A DNA stretch of 64,000 nucleotides from Christensenella timonensis. GTDB lineage: Bacteria; Bacillota; Clostridia; Christensenellales; Christensenellaceae. Position numbers and translations under genes: made by a program. The number at the start of each line of letters is the position of its first letter. The stretch's first letter is position 1. The stretch is from the NCBI RefSeq assembly GCF_900087015.1, contig NZ_FLKP01000002.1, positions 1-64,000 of the forward strand. Direction: 5' to 3'. The notes below the pieces were generated by a model. The model made no database searches and had not been told where the DNA came from. It was given only the letters and a program-made list of their open reading frames with translations. Of this stretch, positions 1 through 12,412 are shown in pieces.

Positions 1-6
1 GCACAA

Positions 7-56
7 AAGCACACTCAAAACTGTATAGTAGAAAGACAAAGGAATGTCTTAAGAAA
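7..56 (-). other. 3' arm of the 23S rRNA processing stem
   Basis: Bases 41-56 are complementary to about 3018-3033, and bases 7-36 resemble the complement of 3105-3137. Together they would form a long imperfect stem that closes the 23S precursor, the usual substrate for RNase III-type cleavage. The pairing is read directly from the sequence; the processing role is inferred. No 5S rRNA is seen in bases 1-85, so it must lie outside the window or elsewhere. Confidence 0.55.
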
Positions 57-85
57 TTTAGACTGTTGTAATCAACATAATGTTG

Positions 86-3004
<2,919 letters not shown>

Positions 3005-3167
3005 TCGTCTACTTTCTTTCTCCTAAGACATTCTCAAAACGAAATTATTTCTCTTACCCTAATTTGAATTAGTTTTCGTGATTTTTTATCGCTTCTCTTT
3101 GTCTTCTTCTACTATCCAGTTTTCAATGTGCTTCTCTCATTTTGGAACAACGCTCTGCGTTGTCCTG

Positions 3168-3244
3168 TGGTGGGCTCAAGTGGACTCGAACCACCGACCT
3201 CACGCTTATCAGGCGTGTGCTCTAACCTGCTGAGCTATGAGCCC
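3168..3244 (-). tRNA. tRNA-Ile (anticodon GAT)
   Basis: A complete cloverleaf on the minus strand, 77 nt, with a GGGCTCA/TGAGCCC acceptor stem, anticodon GAT in the loop CTGATAA, a GGTTCGAGTCC T-arm and an encoded CCA end (3168-3170). It lies in the 16S-23S spacer, downstream of tRNA-Ala. Confidence 0.97.
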
Positions 3245-3292
3245 ATACCTACAGTTAGCTGCCTTCGGTGTCCTCCGCTTTCTTCCCACTCT

Positions 3293-3368
3293 TGGTGGAG
3301 ATGAGCGGAATCGAACCGCTGACCCCCTGCTTGCAAGGCAGGTGCTCTCCCAGCTGAGCTACACCCCC
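3293..3368 (-). tRNA. tRNA-Ala (anticodon TGC)
   Basis: A 76-nt cloverleaf on the minus strand with the GGGGGTG acceptor strand, anticodon TGC in TTGCAAG, a GGTTCGATTCC T-arm and an encoded CCA at 3293-3295. It precedes tRNA-Ile in the spacer, so the order is 16S-Ala-Ile-23S rather than the frequent 16S-Ile-Ala-23S. Confidence 0.97.
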
Positions 3369-3502
3369 ATTTTAAATCGCATATACTCCCGTATATGCTC
3401 TTCAAACGGCTTCTATGCAGTTTGCTGTTCTTTCCCTTTAAAAACATCAGTACCCGAAAAGAAAATGTCCTACTTCGCTTTGCCTCTTTGTTTCTTACAC
3501 CC

Positions 3503-5042
<1,540 letters not shown>

Positions 5043-5166
5043 ATTTTAAATGCATTCCTGCATTTTTTAACCAGATTGATCTAGGCTCCGCTTTTCAAGC
5101 ATTTCCTTTTCGTTCTTGGTACTGTATGCTTTTTTCAAGGTTCGCCGCTTTTTTTGCGGCTTATTT

Positions 5167-5195
5167 ATAATACCAAACTACCCTTCCCCTGTCAA
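5167..5195 (-). promoter_or_regulatory. rRNA operon promoter
   Basis: On the minus strand TTGACA (5190-5195) and TATTAT (5167-5172) are separated by exactly 17 bases, a near-consensus sigma-A promoter. The likely start point is near 5160, about 120 bases before mature 16S. A GCCGC/GCGGC hairpin with an A-rich loop lies at 5144-5160, right at the start of the leader. The region 5043-5335 holds only this promoter, the leader and the terminator of the next gene. Confidence 0.85.
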
Positions 5196-5279
5196 CACAT
5201 TTCTTACTCTTTTTTTACTTTTTCTTTATATTTCTTTTTTTGATGACTTTCTTCTATATTATGTGAAACGATAAGGCTT

Positions 5280-5318
5280 TCAAAAAGAAAAACCACCGCA
5301 GCAAGTGCGATGGTTTTG
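5280..5318 (-). terminator. Rho-independent terminator of the flavodiiron operon
   Basis: Stem arms 5290-5300 and 5306-5316 (AAACCATCGCA-type, one mismatch) are followed on the minus strand by a T-rich tract. It sits 20 bases past the flavodiiron stop codon. Confidence 0.8.
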
Positions 5319-5335
5319 TTTTTACTTAAAACTGG

Positions 5336-6529
5336 CTATTTCACTGTCTTACGAAGCGCGACTCCCAGCTCATAAGCCGTTTTGAGTTCTTCCTCATTCG
5401 GGTTGAGCTTAGCCCTTGCTTCGCCCACGATCTTCACGCCCAGGTTGGAAAGCCGCTCGCTCATATACTTGCAAGCCTCGCCGCTCCATCCGTACGTTCC
5501 GAATACCGCCGCGTTTTTCCCCTTGACCACATACGGGCACAGGGAGGACATCACATCCCACACCGGCTTCAATACGTCGCGGTTTAAGGTCGGCGAGCCG
5601 AGCGCAAATGCATCCGCCGCCTGGATCTTCGCTGCAACTTCACCTGCCGGAAGCTTGGAAACATCCTCGATCTCTACTTCCACACCGTCCTGGTCGGCGC
5701 CTGCATAAAGCTGCTCTGCAAGCTTTGCCGTATAGCCATAGCACGTCACATATCCGATGTATATTTTCTTCGGATCGTTGATCACGGGGATCGACCAATT
5801 CTCATAACGCTTGACCGCCCCCCACGGATCCTGCCGCAATACCGGGCCATGCGACGGCCCGATCACGTCGATCTTTAAGTTGCGGATCTTTTCGACCGCT
5901 TCCAGAACATAGCTTTTGAAGGGTGACATGATCACGTCGAAGTAATACTTCTGGGAAGAGATCATATTCGCATCCAGCTTGGTCAGGTCGTCAAAAATCT
6001 GCGAAGCCGAAAAATGGAATCCGAACACGTCTCCCGATGAAAGGAACGCGTCTTCCTTCACATATGTGAAGATCGAATCCGGCCAGTGCAGGTACGGAGC
6101 AGAGATGAACTCAATCGTCTTGCCGCCGAGGTCTAATGTCACGCCGTCGCCCGCGATGATACATTCAAAATCGCGGTTGATGATCTCACGGATGAGCATC
6201 TTCGCCGGACGCGAACACACAACGACTGCATCAGGAGCCGCTTCCATCAGCTTGATAAGCGCCCCCGAGTGATCGGGCTCCGTATGGTTGCATATAATAT
6301 AATCGATGGTTTTGGGATCTACGACCGCGCTGATTCTTTCAAGCTGTTCGTCCGAGAATCCCGCTTTTACAGCGTCTACAACGGCCGTCTTTTCCGCGCC
6401 CTTGATGAGGTAAGAATTGTAGGATGTTCCCCATTCCGTCCTCATGATGACGTCGAAAATACGCAGGTCAGGATTTTGTACCCCGACCCACCAGATGCCG
6501 TCCATTATTTTCGTTGGCTGAGCGCTCAT
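5336..6529 (-). CDS. fprA: Flavodiiron protein (FprA / A-type flavoprotein)
   Basis: This 397-residue protein is a soluble O2 or NO reductase that takes electrons from rubredoxin. The N-terminal half is a metallo-beta-lactamase-like domain with the di-iron ligands H82, E84, D86 and H87 in NHTEPDHSG. Further ligands are expected near the LHWPDS, SSGDVFGFH and GPSHGPV segments. The C-terminal third (from about residue 255, IYIGYVTCYGYTAKLA) is a flavodoxin domain that binds FMN. The length is normal for the two-domain class. It follows a rubredoxin gene by 15 bases, so the electron donor is encoded in the same operon. The start is supported by GGAGGGG upstream of the ATG. Confidence 0.94.
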   Translation of the reverse strand: MSAQPTKIMDGIWWVGVQNPDLRIFDVIMRTEWGTSYNSYLIKGAEKTAVVDAVKAGFSDEQLERISAVVDPKTIDYIICNHTEPDHSGALIKLMEAAPDAVVVCSRPAKMLIREIINRDFECIIAGDGVTLDLGGKTIEFISAPYLHWPDSIFTYVKEDAFLSSGDVFGFHFSASQIFDDLTKLDANMISSQKYYFDVIMSPFKSYVLEAVEKIRNLKIDVIGPSHGPVLRQDPWGAVKRYENWSIPVINDPKKIYIGYVTCYGYTAKLAEQLYAGADQDGVEVEIEDVSKLPAGEVAAKIQAADAFALGSPTLNRDVLKPVWDVMSSLCPYVVKGKNAAVFGTYGWSGEACKYMSERLSNLGVKIVGEARAKLNPNEEELKTAYELGVALRKTVK

Positions 6530-6544
6530 ACATACCCCTCCGTC

Positions 6545-6703
6545 TTATTCCTCTTCAAATGCGGATTTATCCGCTCCGCACATCGGGCAAACCCAATCCG
6601 CCGGAACATCTTCCCATTTCGTGCCCGGTGCAACCCCGTTGTCCGGATCGCCTGCTTCAGGATCATAAACATAACCGCAAACTGTGCATACATACTTTTT
6701 CAT
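6545..6703 (-). CDS. Rubredoxin
   Basis: A 52-residue rubredoxin, a small one-electron carrier. Two CxxC pairs bind a single iron: C6-T-V-C9 ([11 protein letters not shown]) and C39-P-M-C42 ([13 protein letters not shown]). Conserved aromatic residues and [11 protein letters not shown]-like loops are present. The ribosome binding site AAAGGAGA lies 7 bases before the ATG at 6703. It lies between a DUF1858 gene and the flavodiiron gene, and probably feeds electrons to the latter. The stop is TAA at 6545-6547. Confidence 0.95.
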   Translation of the reverse strand: MKKYVCTVCGYVYDPEAGDPDNGVAPGTKWEDVPADWVCPMCGADKSAFEEE

Positions 6704-6769
6704 TTCGAGTTCTCCTTTGATTTCTTGGATTGATATTTCAGAAGCGGCTTTAAGCCGCTTCCTTAAAAC

Positions 6770-6976
6770 TTATTTGCTTTCCAGGTAAGCGTTGAGCTTT
6801 TCGGAGAGCGCATCCGCGTCGATACCATGTACGCCGCATGCCTGCTCTAAATTCTCGAAGTGCGCTGCCGCACATCCGAGGCATCCCATACCCGCTTCCA
6901 TAAAAATGGGAGCAAGCCCCTCGTCGATCTGGAGGATATCCATGATATTCATGTCCTTTGTGATTTTCTGTGCCAT
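6770..6976 (-). CDS. DUF1858 domain protein (hybrid-cluster-associated redox disulfide type)
   Basis: A 68-residue protein made of one DUF1858 domain. It has the typical start (ITKDMNIMDIL), a GMGCLGCAAA segment with a CxxC pair at the start of a helix, and an acidic C-terminal helix. In other genomes this domain occurs next to hybrid cluster proteins and redox genes, and the CxxC is thought to be redox active; its exact role is unknown. Here it is the first gene of a three-gene set with rubredoxin and flavodiiron protein, which suggests a part in oxygen or nitrosative stress. Confidence 0.85.
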   Translation of the reverse strand: MAQKITKDMNIMDILQIDEGLAPIFMEAGMGCLGCAAAHFENLEQACGVHGIDADALSEKLNAYLESK

Positions 6977-7051
6977 TTTACTATACCTCTTTCCCTCAAT
7001 CTTTTCTTTTACTTTTCATATATAACCGCCTCGGCGATATATTAAACGAAT

Positions 7052-7765
7052 TTATATATTGTCCGCGCCAAAAGTGACGATGAGCTCCGGCGAGCCGTTT
7101 TCACGGTAAAACTGTACGAAATCCATGGGGGCTTCTATCCCGTCCGGCAGCATCACGCCGCCGCGGCCAATATCTTCTTCCGCATGCGCGTCGCTCCCGC
7201 CGATCACGTACAGGTCATGGCGCGCCACAAAATCGATGGCCATCGCATTGCGCGAAGCATGGCGCGGATGCGTATTCACCACTTCGATCCCGTCGTAACA
7301 GATCGGCTCCACCGGCTTTAAACCATAACGGTAGGGATGTGCCTGGAAAGTCAGCAGTCCGTTTTCACGGATCGTGCGGTAAAAAGCTTCATAAGGCATG
7401 CGGTACAGGTACGGATTTCCCATCAGGAAATCCTTGCCAAACCCATACACCAGGAAGTCGTCCCCGATCCCTGTTTCCTCGCTGCGGTTGAGCACCACCT
7501 CCATACCCAGTAAAACGCGTACGCCAGTCCCCCGGGCGCATACACGCGCTTTTTCGTACCCGGAAAGAAAATAGTCGACCCGTTCCTCCCACGAAGCCCC
7601 ATTAAGCTCCGGACGTTCCAGCACGTGCGGGTGGTAATGATCCGTCAGGAACACATACTTATAACCCGCTTCCTCGTATTCCCTGACCAGATAGCTGACA
7701 GGTATCCGCGAACACGGGCTGATTTCGGCTGAATGGCAATGTGTTTCCGCCTGATAAAACTTCAT
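7052..7765 (-). CDS. PHP domain metal-dependent phosphoesterase
   Basis: 237 residues. The N-terminal ETHCHSAEIS motif (HxH), FLTDHYHPH near residue 40, and the late GGSDAHAEEDIG (DAH) are the metal ligands of PHP hydrolases, the family of histidinol phosphatase (HisK) and DNA polymerase PHP domains. The substrate is not clear from the sequence, because no histidine genes are nearby. The ATG has GGAGG eight bases upstream. It is transcribed divergently from lplA, from a promoter at 7789-7817. Confidence 0.85.
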   Translation of the reverse strand: MKFYQAETHCHSAEISPCSRIPVSYLVREYEEAGYKYVFLTDHYHPHVLERPELNGASWEERVDYFLSGYEKARVCARGTGVRVLLGMEVVLNRSEETGIGDDFLVYGFGKDFLMGNPYLYRMPYEAFYRTIRENGLLTFQAHPYRYGLKPVEPICYDGIEVVNTHPRHASRNAMAIDFVARHDLYVIGGSDAHAEEDIGRGGVMLPDGIEAPMDFVQFYRENGSPELIVTFGADNI

Positions 7766-7788
7766 AGCGTTCCTCCGTTCCCTTTCTT

Positions 7789-7817
7789 ATCATATCGCAA
7801 GAAAAGCAAATCCGCAA
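7789..7817 (-). promoter_or_regulatory. Promoter of the PHP gene
   Basis: On the minus strand TTGCGG (7812-7817) and TATGAT (7789-7794) are spaced by 17 bases, placing a start about 15 bases before the PHP ATG. Confidence 0.55.
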
Positions 7818-7824
7818 TCCAAAC

Positions 7825-7853
7825 TTGAATGCGTTTTCTTCTTCCATTATAAT
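7825..7853 (+). promoter_or_regulatory. Promoter of lplA
   Basis: TTGAAT (7825-7830), 17 bases, TATAAT (7848-7853). It drives lplA (start 7887) and lies back to back with the divergent PHP promoter, seven bases away. Confidence 0.75.
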
Positions 7854-7886
7854 GGGATTAATAAAACCTATTGAAAGGGAACCCAC

Positions 7887-8879
7887 ATGCAAAACCGTTT
7901 TTTTTACTATATCAATCCCAAGCTTGACCCGCATCAAACGCTCGCCGTGGAAGAGTATATGTTAAAGCATGTCCAACCCGGCGACGTAATCATGTATCTT
8001 TACACGCACGAGGATTCCGTCATCATCGGCAAGCACCAGAACGCCTGGGCCGAATGCCGCCACGAAAGGCTGCTCGCGGACGGCGGCAAACTGGCGAGGA
8101 GGATCTCCGGCGGCGGCGCCGTATTCCACGACGTCGGCAACCTGAACTTTTCCTTTATCGCCGCGCACGACACCTACGACCTGCACCGCCAGTTGAAGGT
8201 CATGCTCGACGCTGCCAACACGTTCGGTATCCATGCCGAGTTTTCCGGCCGCAACGATATCATGGCGGACGGGCGCAAGTTTTCAGGCAACGCGTTCTGC
8301 CGGCGCAAAAACGGATCGTTCCACCACGGTACGATCCTCATCGATTCTGACATGAACAAATTGTCGCAGTACCTTGCGGTATCCAAAGACAAGATTGAAT
8401 CCAAGGGCATTTCTTCCGTGCGTGCGCGCGTTGTGAACCTAAAGGAGCTGAACCCTGACATTACCCCTCAAAAGATGACGGAAGCGCTGCTTGAGGCTTA
8501 CAGGGCTGAATACGGCAAGCCACAGCCCTATCCGTTCACGGACGAGGCATGGGCGGAAATCGGCGAGATCGCAAAGCGCAACGAAAGCTGGGATTGGCTG
8601 TTCGGCGAGTCGCCGCAGTTTGATATTACGATCAAAACACGCTTTGCCTGGGGCGGTATCGAGCTGATGCTCGACCTAAAGGATGCTCTCATCCGCAAAG
8701 CCCAGGTTTTCTCCGATGCCATGGACGCAGATTTTATGGATACGATCGCGCCCGCGCTCATCGGCTGCGCGTTCCGCAGTGCAGACCTTGCGCAGTGTAT
8801 CCGCAATATCCCGCACACTCCGGAGCAGGACGCCATCCTTAACGACCTCGCGTCCTACATTGAAAAGCAGGGATATTGA
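7887..8879 (+). CDS. lplA: Lipoate-protein ligase A
   Basis: 330 residues. The enzyme activates scavenged lipoate with ATP and attaches it to lysines of lipoyl domains. The catalytic N-terminal domain shows the lipoyl-AMP loop RRISGGGAVFHDVGNLNFSF (about residues 70-90), GRNDIMADGRKFSGNA with the key lysine near residue 133, and FHHGTIL. A C-terminal accessory domain follows from about residue 240. It is a neighbour of the lipoyl-containing dehydrogenase genes at 9.3-12.4 kb, which are its likely substrates. AAAGGGA precedes the ATG. Confidence 0.93.
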   Translation: MQNRFFYYINPKLDPHQTLAVEEYMLKHVQPGDVIMYLYTHEDSVIIGKHQNAWAECRHERLLADGGKLARRISGGGAVFHDVGNLNFSFIAAHDTYDLHRQLKVMLDAANTFGIHAEFSGRNDIMADGRKFSGNAFCRRKNGSFHHGTILIDSDMNKLSQYLAVSKDKIESKGISSVRARVVNLKELNPDITPQKMTEALLEAYRAEYGKPQPYPFTDEAWAEIGEIAKRNESWDWLFGESPQFDITIKTRFAWGGIELMLDLKDALIRKAQVFSDAMDADFMDTIAPALIGCAFRSADLAQCIRNIPHTPEQDAILNDLASYIEKQGY

Positions 8880-8916
8880 GCATCGCATCATTCGCTATTT
8901 AAAGGAGGGTCTTACA

Positions 8917-9258
8917 ATGCCTTATATCAATATCAATACGAATAAACAGCTTGCCCCTGAAAAAAAACAGGAGCTCCAGGCAAAGCTCGGCGACCTGATC
9001 AGCATCCTGCCGGGAAAAACGGCGGAACAGACGCTGATCAAGATCTCGGACGGGTGCGACATGTACCGGCGCGGGTTTGACGGCCCGCTGTGCATGATCG
9101 AAATCTACCTCTACCAGATGCAGGCATTCCAAAACAAGGCCGAGCTTTCAGGCGCTATCGTCGCCCTGTTGGAAAAGGACTACGGCGTGCCCGCTTCCAA
9201 TCTGTACATCAAGTTTGAGGAGATGCCCATTTGGGTCTCGAACGGTGCATTGAAGTAA
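8917..9258 (+). CDS. MIF-like / 4-oxalocrotonate tautomerase-superfamily protein
   Basis: 113 residues from ATG 8917, chosen because AAAGGAGG lies seven bases upstream. The open frame extends further up but overlaps lplA. The mature chain would begin with proline (MPYININTN), the catalytic base of tautomerase-superfamily enzymes. Length and the SDGCDMYRRG / KDYGVPASNLYIKFEEM pattern fit the macrophage-migration-inhibitory-factor type rather than the short 60-residue tautomerases. The substrate is unknown (phenylpyruvate-type keto-enol tautomerase activity is typical). It is cotranscribed with lplA and ends before a strong terminator. Confidence 0.82.
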   Translation: MPYININTNKQLAPEKKQELQAKLGDLISILPGKTAEQTLIKISDGCDMYRRGFDGPLCMIEIYLYQMQAFQNKAELSGAIVALLEKDYGVPASNLYIKFEEMPIWVSNGALK

Positions 9259-9275
9259 AGTTTTAAGGGCCAGTA

Positions 9276-9308
9276 AAAAAGCAGCCTGCGGATCAGGCTG
9301 CTTTTTTA
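9276..9308 (+). terminator. Terminator after the lplA operon
   Basis: Stem AGCAGCCTG / CAGGCTGCT (9280-9288, 9294-9302) with a 5-base loop and a T6 tract. The A-tract on the other side lets it also serve the convergent dehydrogenase operon. Confidence 0.9.
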
Positions 9309-9338
9309 CATATACATATTATCTTTAAGGAGTATAAA

Positions 9339-11060
9339 TTATCTCTTTTTCGGCAGGTGCATGGATTCCCCGATGCTGTCCGCTACCGCTTCCATCAGCG
9401 CCTCGGAAAACGAAGGATGTGCATGGACGATCGTCGGCACCTCATATGCCGTGATCTCCATCGTCATCAGCGCGCACGCCTCATTGATCATTTCCGCCGC
9501 GCACGGCCCGACGATGTGTACGCCGAGTATCTCGCCTGTTTTGCTGTCCGTGACTACCTTGATGAACCCGTCGCCCGCACCCGACGCAAGCGCGCGCCCG
9601 TTGCCCGCGAAGAAGAATTTGCCGATGCTTACGTCATGCGTTTTCTTGGCATCCTCTTCTTTCAGCCCTACCGAAGCCAGCTCGGGCGTGGTATAGATAC
9701 AAGCCGGGATATATTTGCCCGTATACTTTTCATGGCCGCCCATCGCGTTTTCCGCGGCGATCTCCGCCATGTTGAAGGCGGCATGCGCGAGCATCGTCCG
9801 CCCGTTGGAATCGCCCGGCGCCCACATCCAGTCAAGGCTTGTTTTCATGCCGTCGTCTACCTTGACCCGTCCGCGCTCGTCCACCGCGACATCCAGGCCT
9901 TCGATCCCGCTTAAGTCAGGCACCCTGCCGATGGACAGCAGTATTTTGTCCGCTTCTACCGGCTCGCCCTCCTTCAGGTATACATAGGCCTTCTGTCCCT
10001 TCTGCTCAATCTTTTCAATATTGACACTGTTGCGAACGTCGATCCCCTGCGCCTTTAAAGATTGCTTTAAGACATTGGAAAGTTCGCTCTCCATGCCCGG
10101 CACGATGCGATCCATCATTTCAAGAACCGTCACCTCGCTGCCGAATGCGCGGAACGCGGAAGCCATCTCCACGCCGACCACGCCGCCGCCGATCACCACC
10201 AGTTTTCCGGGGAGCTCCTCAAGGTCGAGGATATCGTCGCTCGTCATGACAGCCGGTGAATCGATCCCCGGGATATTGATCCGCGAAACCTTGGAGCCGC
10301 CTGCAAAGATCACCTTTTCGGCAGAAACCCTTTCCTTGCCGTCGATTACGATCGTCTTGTCTTTTTGTATCCGGCCTTCGCCCTGGTATACGTCGATGCC
10401 GTTGCTCTTCATGAGTCCCGTAACGCCGCTCACCAGTTTCTTCACCACGCCGTTCTTTTCCGCGACCACATCCTTCATGTTGACTGTGTAGGAAAGGTCT
10501 TTGAAGATTACGCCGCGTTTTTTGGCTTCCATCGCCTCATGGATGATCTCCGCAGTTTTCAGGTAGGTCTTGGTCGGGATGCATCCGCGGTTTAAGCACG
10601 TGCCACCCAATGCGGATTTTTCCACCACCGCCGTTTTCGCGCCCAGGCGCGCAGCCTTGATCGCCGCGATATAACCGGCCGGGCCGCCGCCCAGTACGAC
10701 GATATCGTATTCCTTGCCGCCCTTTGCCGGGGCGCTTTTCGCGGGCGCCGGGGCGGCTTCCTGTGCACTGTCCGCCTTGGGCGCTGCCGGTGCGGGCGCA
10801 TCGCCTGCCGGCGGTGTTTCGCCTTTTTCACCGATGTAACCGATCGTCGTCACAACAGGTACTTCGGCTCCCGCTTCGTAAAGCTTGGATAAGATATACC
10901 CGTCGTTCATCGCCTCCACCTGCATGGAGGTTTTATCCGTTTCGATCTCCAAAATCGGCTCGCCGTATTCTACTTTGTCGCCCACTTCTTTGAGCCATTT
11001 GATGATCGTACCCGTTTCCATGGCCATTCCGGCCTTGGGCATAATAATTCTTTCAGCCAT
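9339..11060 (-). CDS. lpdA: Dihydrolipoyl dehydrogenase (E3) with an N-terminal lipoyl domain
   Basis: 573 residues. An N-terminal lipoyl domain (residues 1-80, lipoyl lysine K43 in ETDKTSM) and an Ala/Pro linker precede a complete FAD/NAD disulfide oxidoreductase. The FAD site is VVLGGGPAGY, the redox pair is GGTCLNRGCIPTK, the NAD site is VVIGGGVVGVEMA, and the C-terminal VHAHPSFSEA carries the active-site base. It reoxidises dihydrolipoyl groups of the complex with NAD. E3 with its own lipoyl domain is known from some pyruvate and acetoin dehydrogenase systems. It is the last gene of the E1a-E1b-E2-E3 operon, 15 bases after E2. Confidence 0.94.
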   Translation of the reverse strand: MAERIIMPKAGMAMETGTIIKWLKEVGDKVEYGEPILEIETDKTSMQVEAMNDGYILSKLYEAGAEVPVVTTIGYIGEKGETPPAGDAPAPAAPKADSAQEAAPAPAKSAPAKGGKEYDIVVLGGGPAGYIAAIKAARLGAKTAVVEKSALGGTCLNRGCIPTKTYLKTAEIIHEAMEAKKRGVIFKDLSYTVNMKDVVAEKNGVVKKLVSGVTGLMKSNGIDVYQGEGRIQKDKTIVIDGKERVSAEKVIFAGGSKVSRINIPGIDSPAVMTSDDILDLEELPGKLVVIGGGVVGVEMASAFRAFGSEVTVLEMMDRIVPGMESELSNVLKQSLKAQGIDVRNSVNIEKIEQKGQKAYVYLKEGEPVEADKILLSIGRVPDLSGIEGLDVAVDERGRVKVDDGMKTSLDWMWAPGDSNGRTMLAHAAFNMAEIAAENAMGGHEKYTGKYIPACIYTTPELASVGLKEEDAKKTHDVSIGKFFFAGNGRALASGAGDGFIKVVTDSKTGEILGVHIVGPCAAEMINEACALMTMEITAYEVPTIVHAHPSFSEALMEAVADSIGESMHLPKKR

Positions 11061-11075
11061 CGCCTTTTCCTTTCC

Positions 11076-12398
11076 CTAGATCAACATTCCCAGCGGGTTT
11101 TCCATCAACTGCACCACGCGCTGCAGGAATTTAGCACCCGAAGCGCCGTCCACGCAACGATGGTCAAACGTCAGCGAGAAGCCCATCTTCTTATGGTTTT
11201 TGATGCTGCCGTCCTCTTCCATCACCAGTTGGTCCGTGATCGCGCATACGCCGAGGATGCATGCTTCGGGCATGTTGATGATCGGGTCAAAAGACTGGAT
11301 ACCGAACATGCCTAAGTTGCTGACCGTAAAGGTACCGCCCGTATATTCATCCGGCAGAAGCTTGCCTTCGCGCGCGCGGCCGGCCATATCCTTGCTTGCC
11401 GCCGCCAGAGTCTGCAGGGAATATTTGTCCGCGTTGCGCAGGACGGGAACGATCAGTCCGTCGTCAAGCGCTACCGCAATACCGATGTTGATATCCTTTT
11501 TGTACAACACGCCTTCTTCGGTATACGATGCATTGATGTTCGGAAACTCGCGCAGCGCCACCGCGCATGCCTTGACGACCAGGTCGTTGAACGAGACCTT
11601 GGTGTCCGAAATATCGTTGATCTGCTTACGCAGCGCAAACAGCCCCGTCACATCCGCCTGTGTATTGAGCGTGACCGGCGGTACGTTGTTATGCGATTCC
11701 AGCATGCGTTTGGCGATCGTCTTCCTCATACCATTAAGCGGCATCAGTACGTCTTCCTCCGAAGCAGCCTGCGTTGCAGCAGCCGGAGCCGCCACCGCCG
11801 CAAGCACATCGTCTTTTTTGACTTTTCCGCCATAACCGCTGCCTGCAACCGAGGAAATATCGACGCCGTTCTGTTCTGCCAGGCGTTTTGCCAGCGGCGT
11901 AGCTTTCACTTTGGCCGAGGCGCCGTCCAGATCCCTTGCCTTGACCGGCTGCCCGTTTGTATCGATCGACGCAAGGTCGATCCCTTTTTCCCGCGCGATC
12001 CGTTTCGCGGCGGGAGTAGCGCGCAGCTTGCCGCCCGTTGCAAAACTTGCCGGTTTCTTTTCTTCCACAGCCGGCGCAGCCTCTTTTGTCTCTTCCTTTG
12101 CTTCCGGCGCACTGGCCGCTTTGGGCGCTGCCGGTGCATCGCCTGCCGGCGGCGTCTCCCCTTTTTCGCCGATGTAACCGATCGTCGTCACAACAGGTAC
12201 TTCCGCTCCCGCTTCATAAAGCTTGGAAAGCAGGTAGCCGTCGTTCATCGCTTCCACCTGCATGGAAGTCTTATCCGTTTCGATCTCAAGGATCGGTTCG
12301 CCGTATTCTACTTTGTCGCCCACTTCTTTCAGCCATTTGATGATGGTTCCCGTTTCCATCGCCATCCCGGCCTTGGGCATGATTACTTTTTCTGCCAT
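11076..12398 (-). CDS. Dihydrolipoamide acyltransferase (E2) of a 2-oxoacid dehydrogenase complex
   Basis: 440 residues, the acyl-transferring core. One lipoyl domain (1-80, K43) is followed by two consecutive peripheral-subunit-binding-like modules at about 126-160 (RATPAAKRIAREKGIDL) and 166-201 (KATPLAKRLAEQNGVDI). The catalytic domain (216-440) ends with the HRCVDG motif (HxxxDG). One binding module is usual, so the doubled module is notable; the first lacks the GSGxxGR-like loop. The lipoyl domain is almost identical to that of the next gene. Pyruvate or acetoin are the likely substrates. Confidence 0.93.
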   Translation of the reverse strand: MAEKVIMPKAGMAMETGTIIKWLKEVGDKVEYGEPILEIETDKTSMQVEAMNDGYLLSKLYEAGAEVPVVTTIGYIGEKGETPPAGDAPAAPKAASAPEAKEETKEAAPAVEEKKPASFATGGKLRATPAAKRIAREKGIDLASIDTNGQPVKARDLDGASAKVKATPLAKRLAEQNGVDISSVAGSGYGGKVKKDDVLAAVAAPAAATQAASEEDVLMPLNGMRKTIAKRMLESHNNVPPVTLNTQADVTGLFALRKQINDISDTKVSFNDLVVKACAVALREFPNINASYTEEGVLYKKDINIGIAVALDDGLIVPVLRNADKYSLQTLAAASKDMAGRAREGKLLPDEYTGGTFTVSNLGMFGIQSFDPIINMPEACILGVCAITDQLVMEEDGSIKNHKKMGFSLTFDHRCVDGASGAKFLQRVVQLMENPLGMLI

Positions 12399-12412
12399 CG
12401 TCTGCTCACCCC

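Noticed and set aside
1-85. Possible 5S rRNA after 23S
   Set aside because: The visible bases form the 23S processing stem and contain no 5S conserved blocks.
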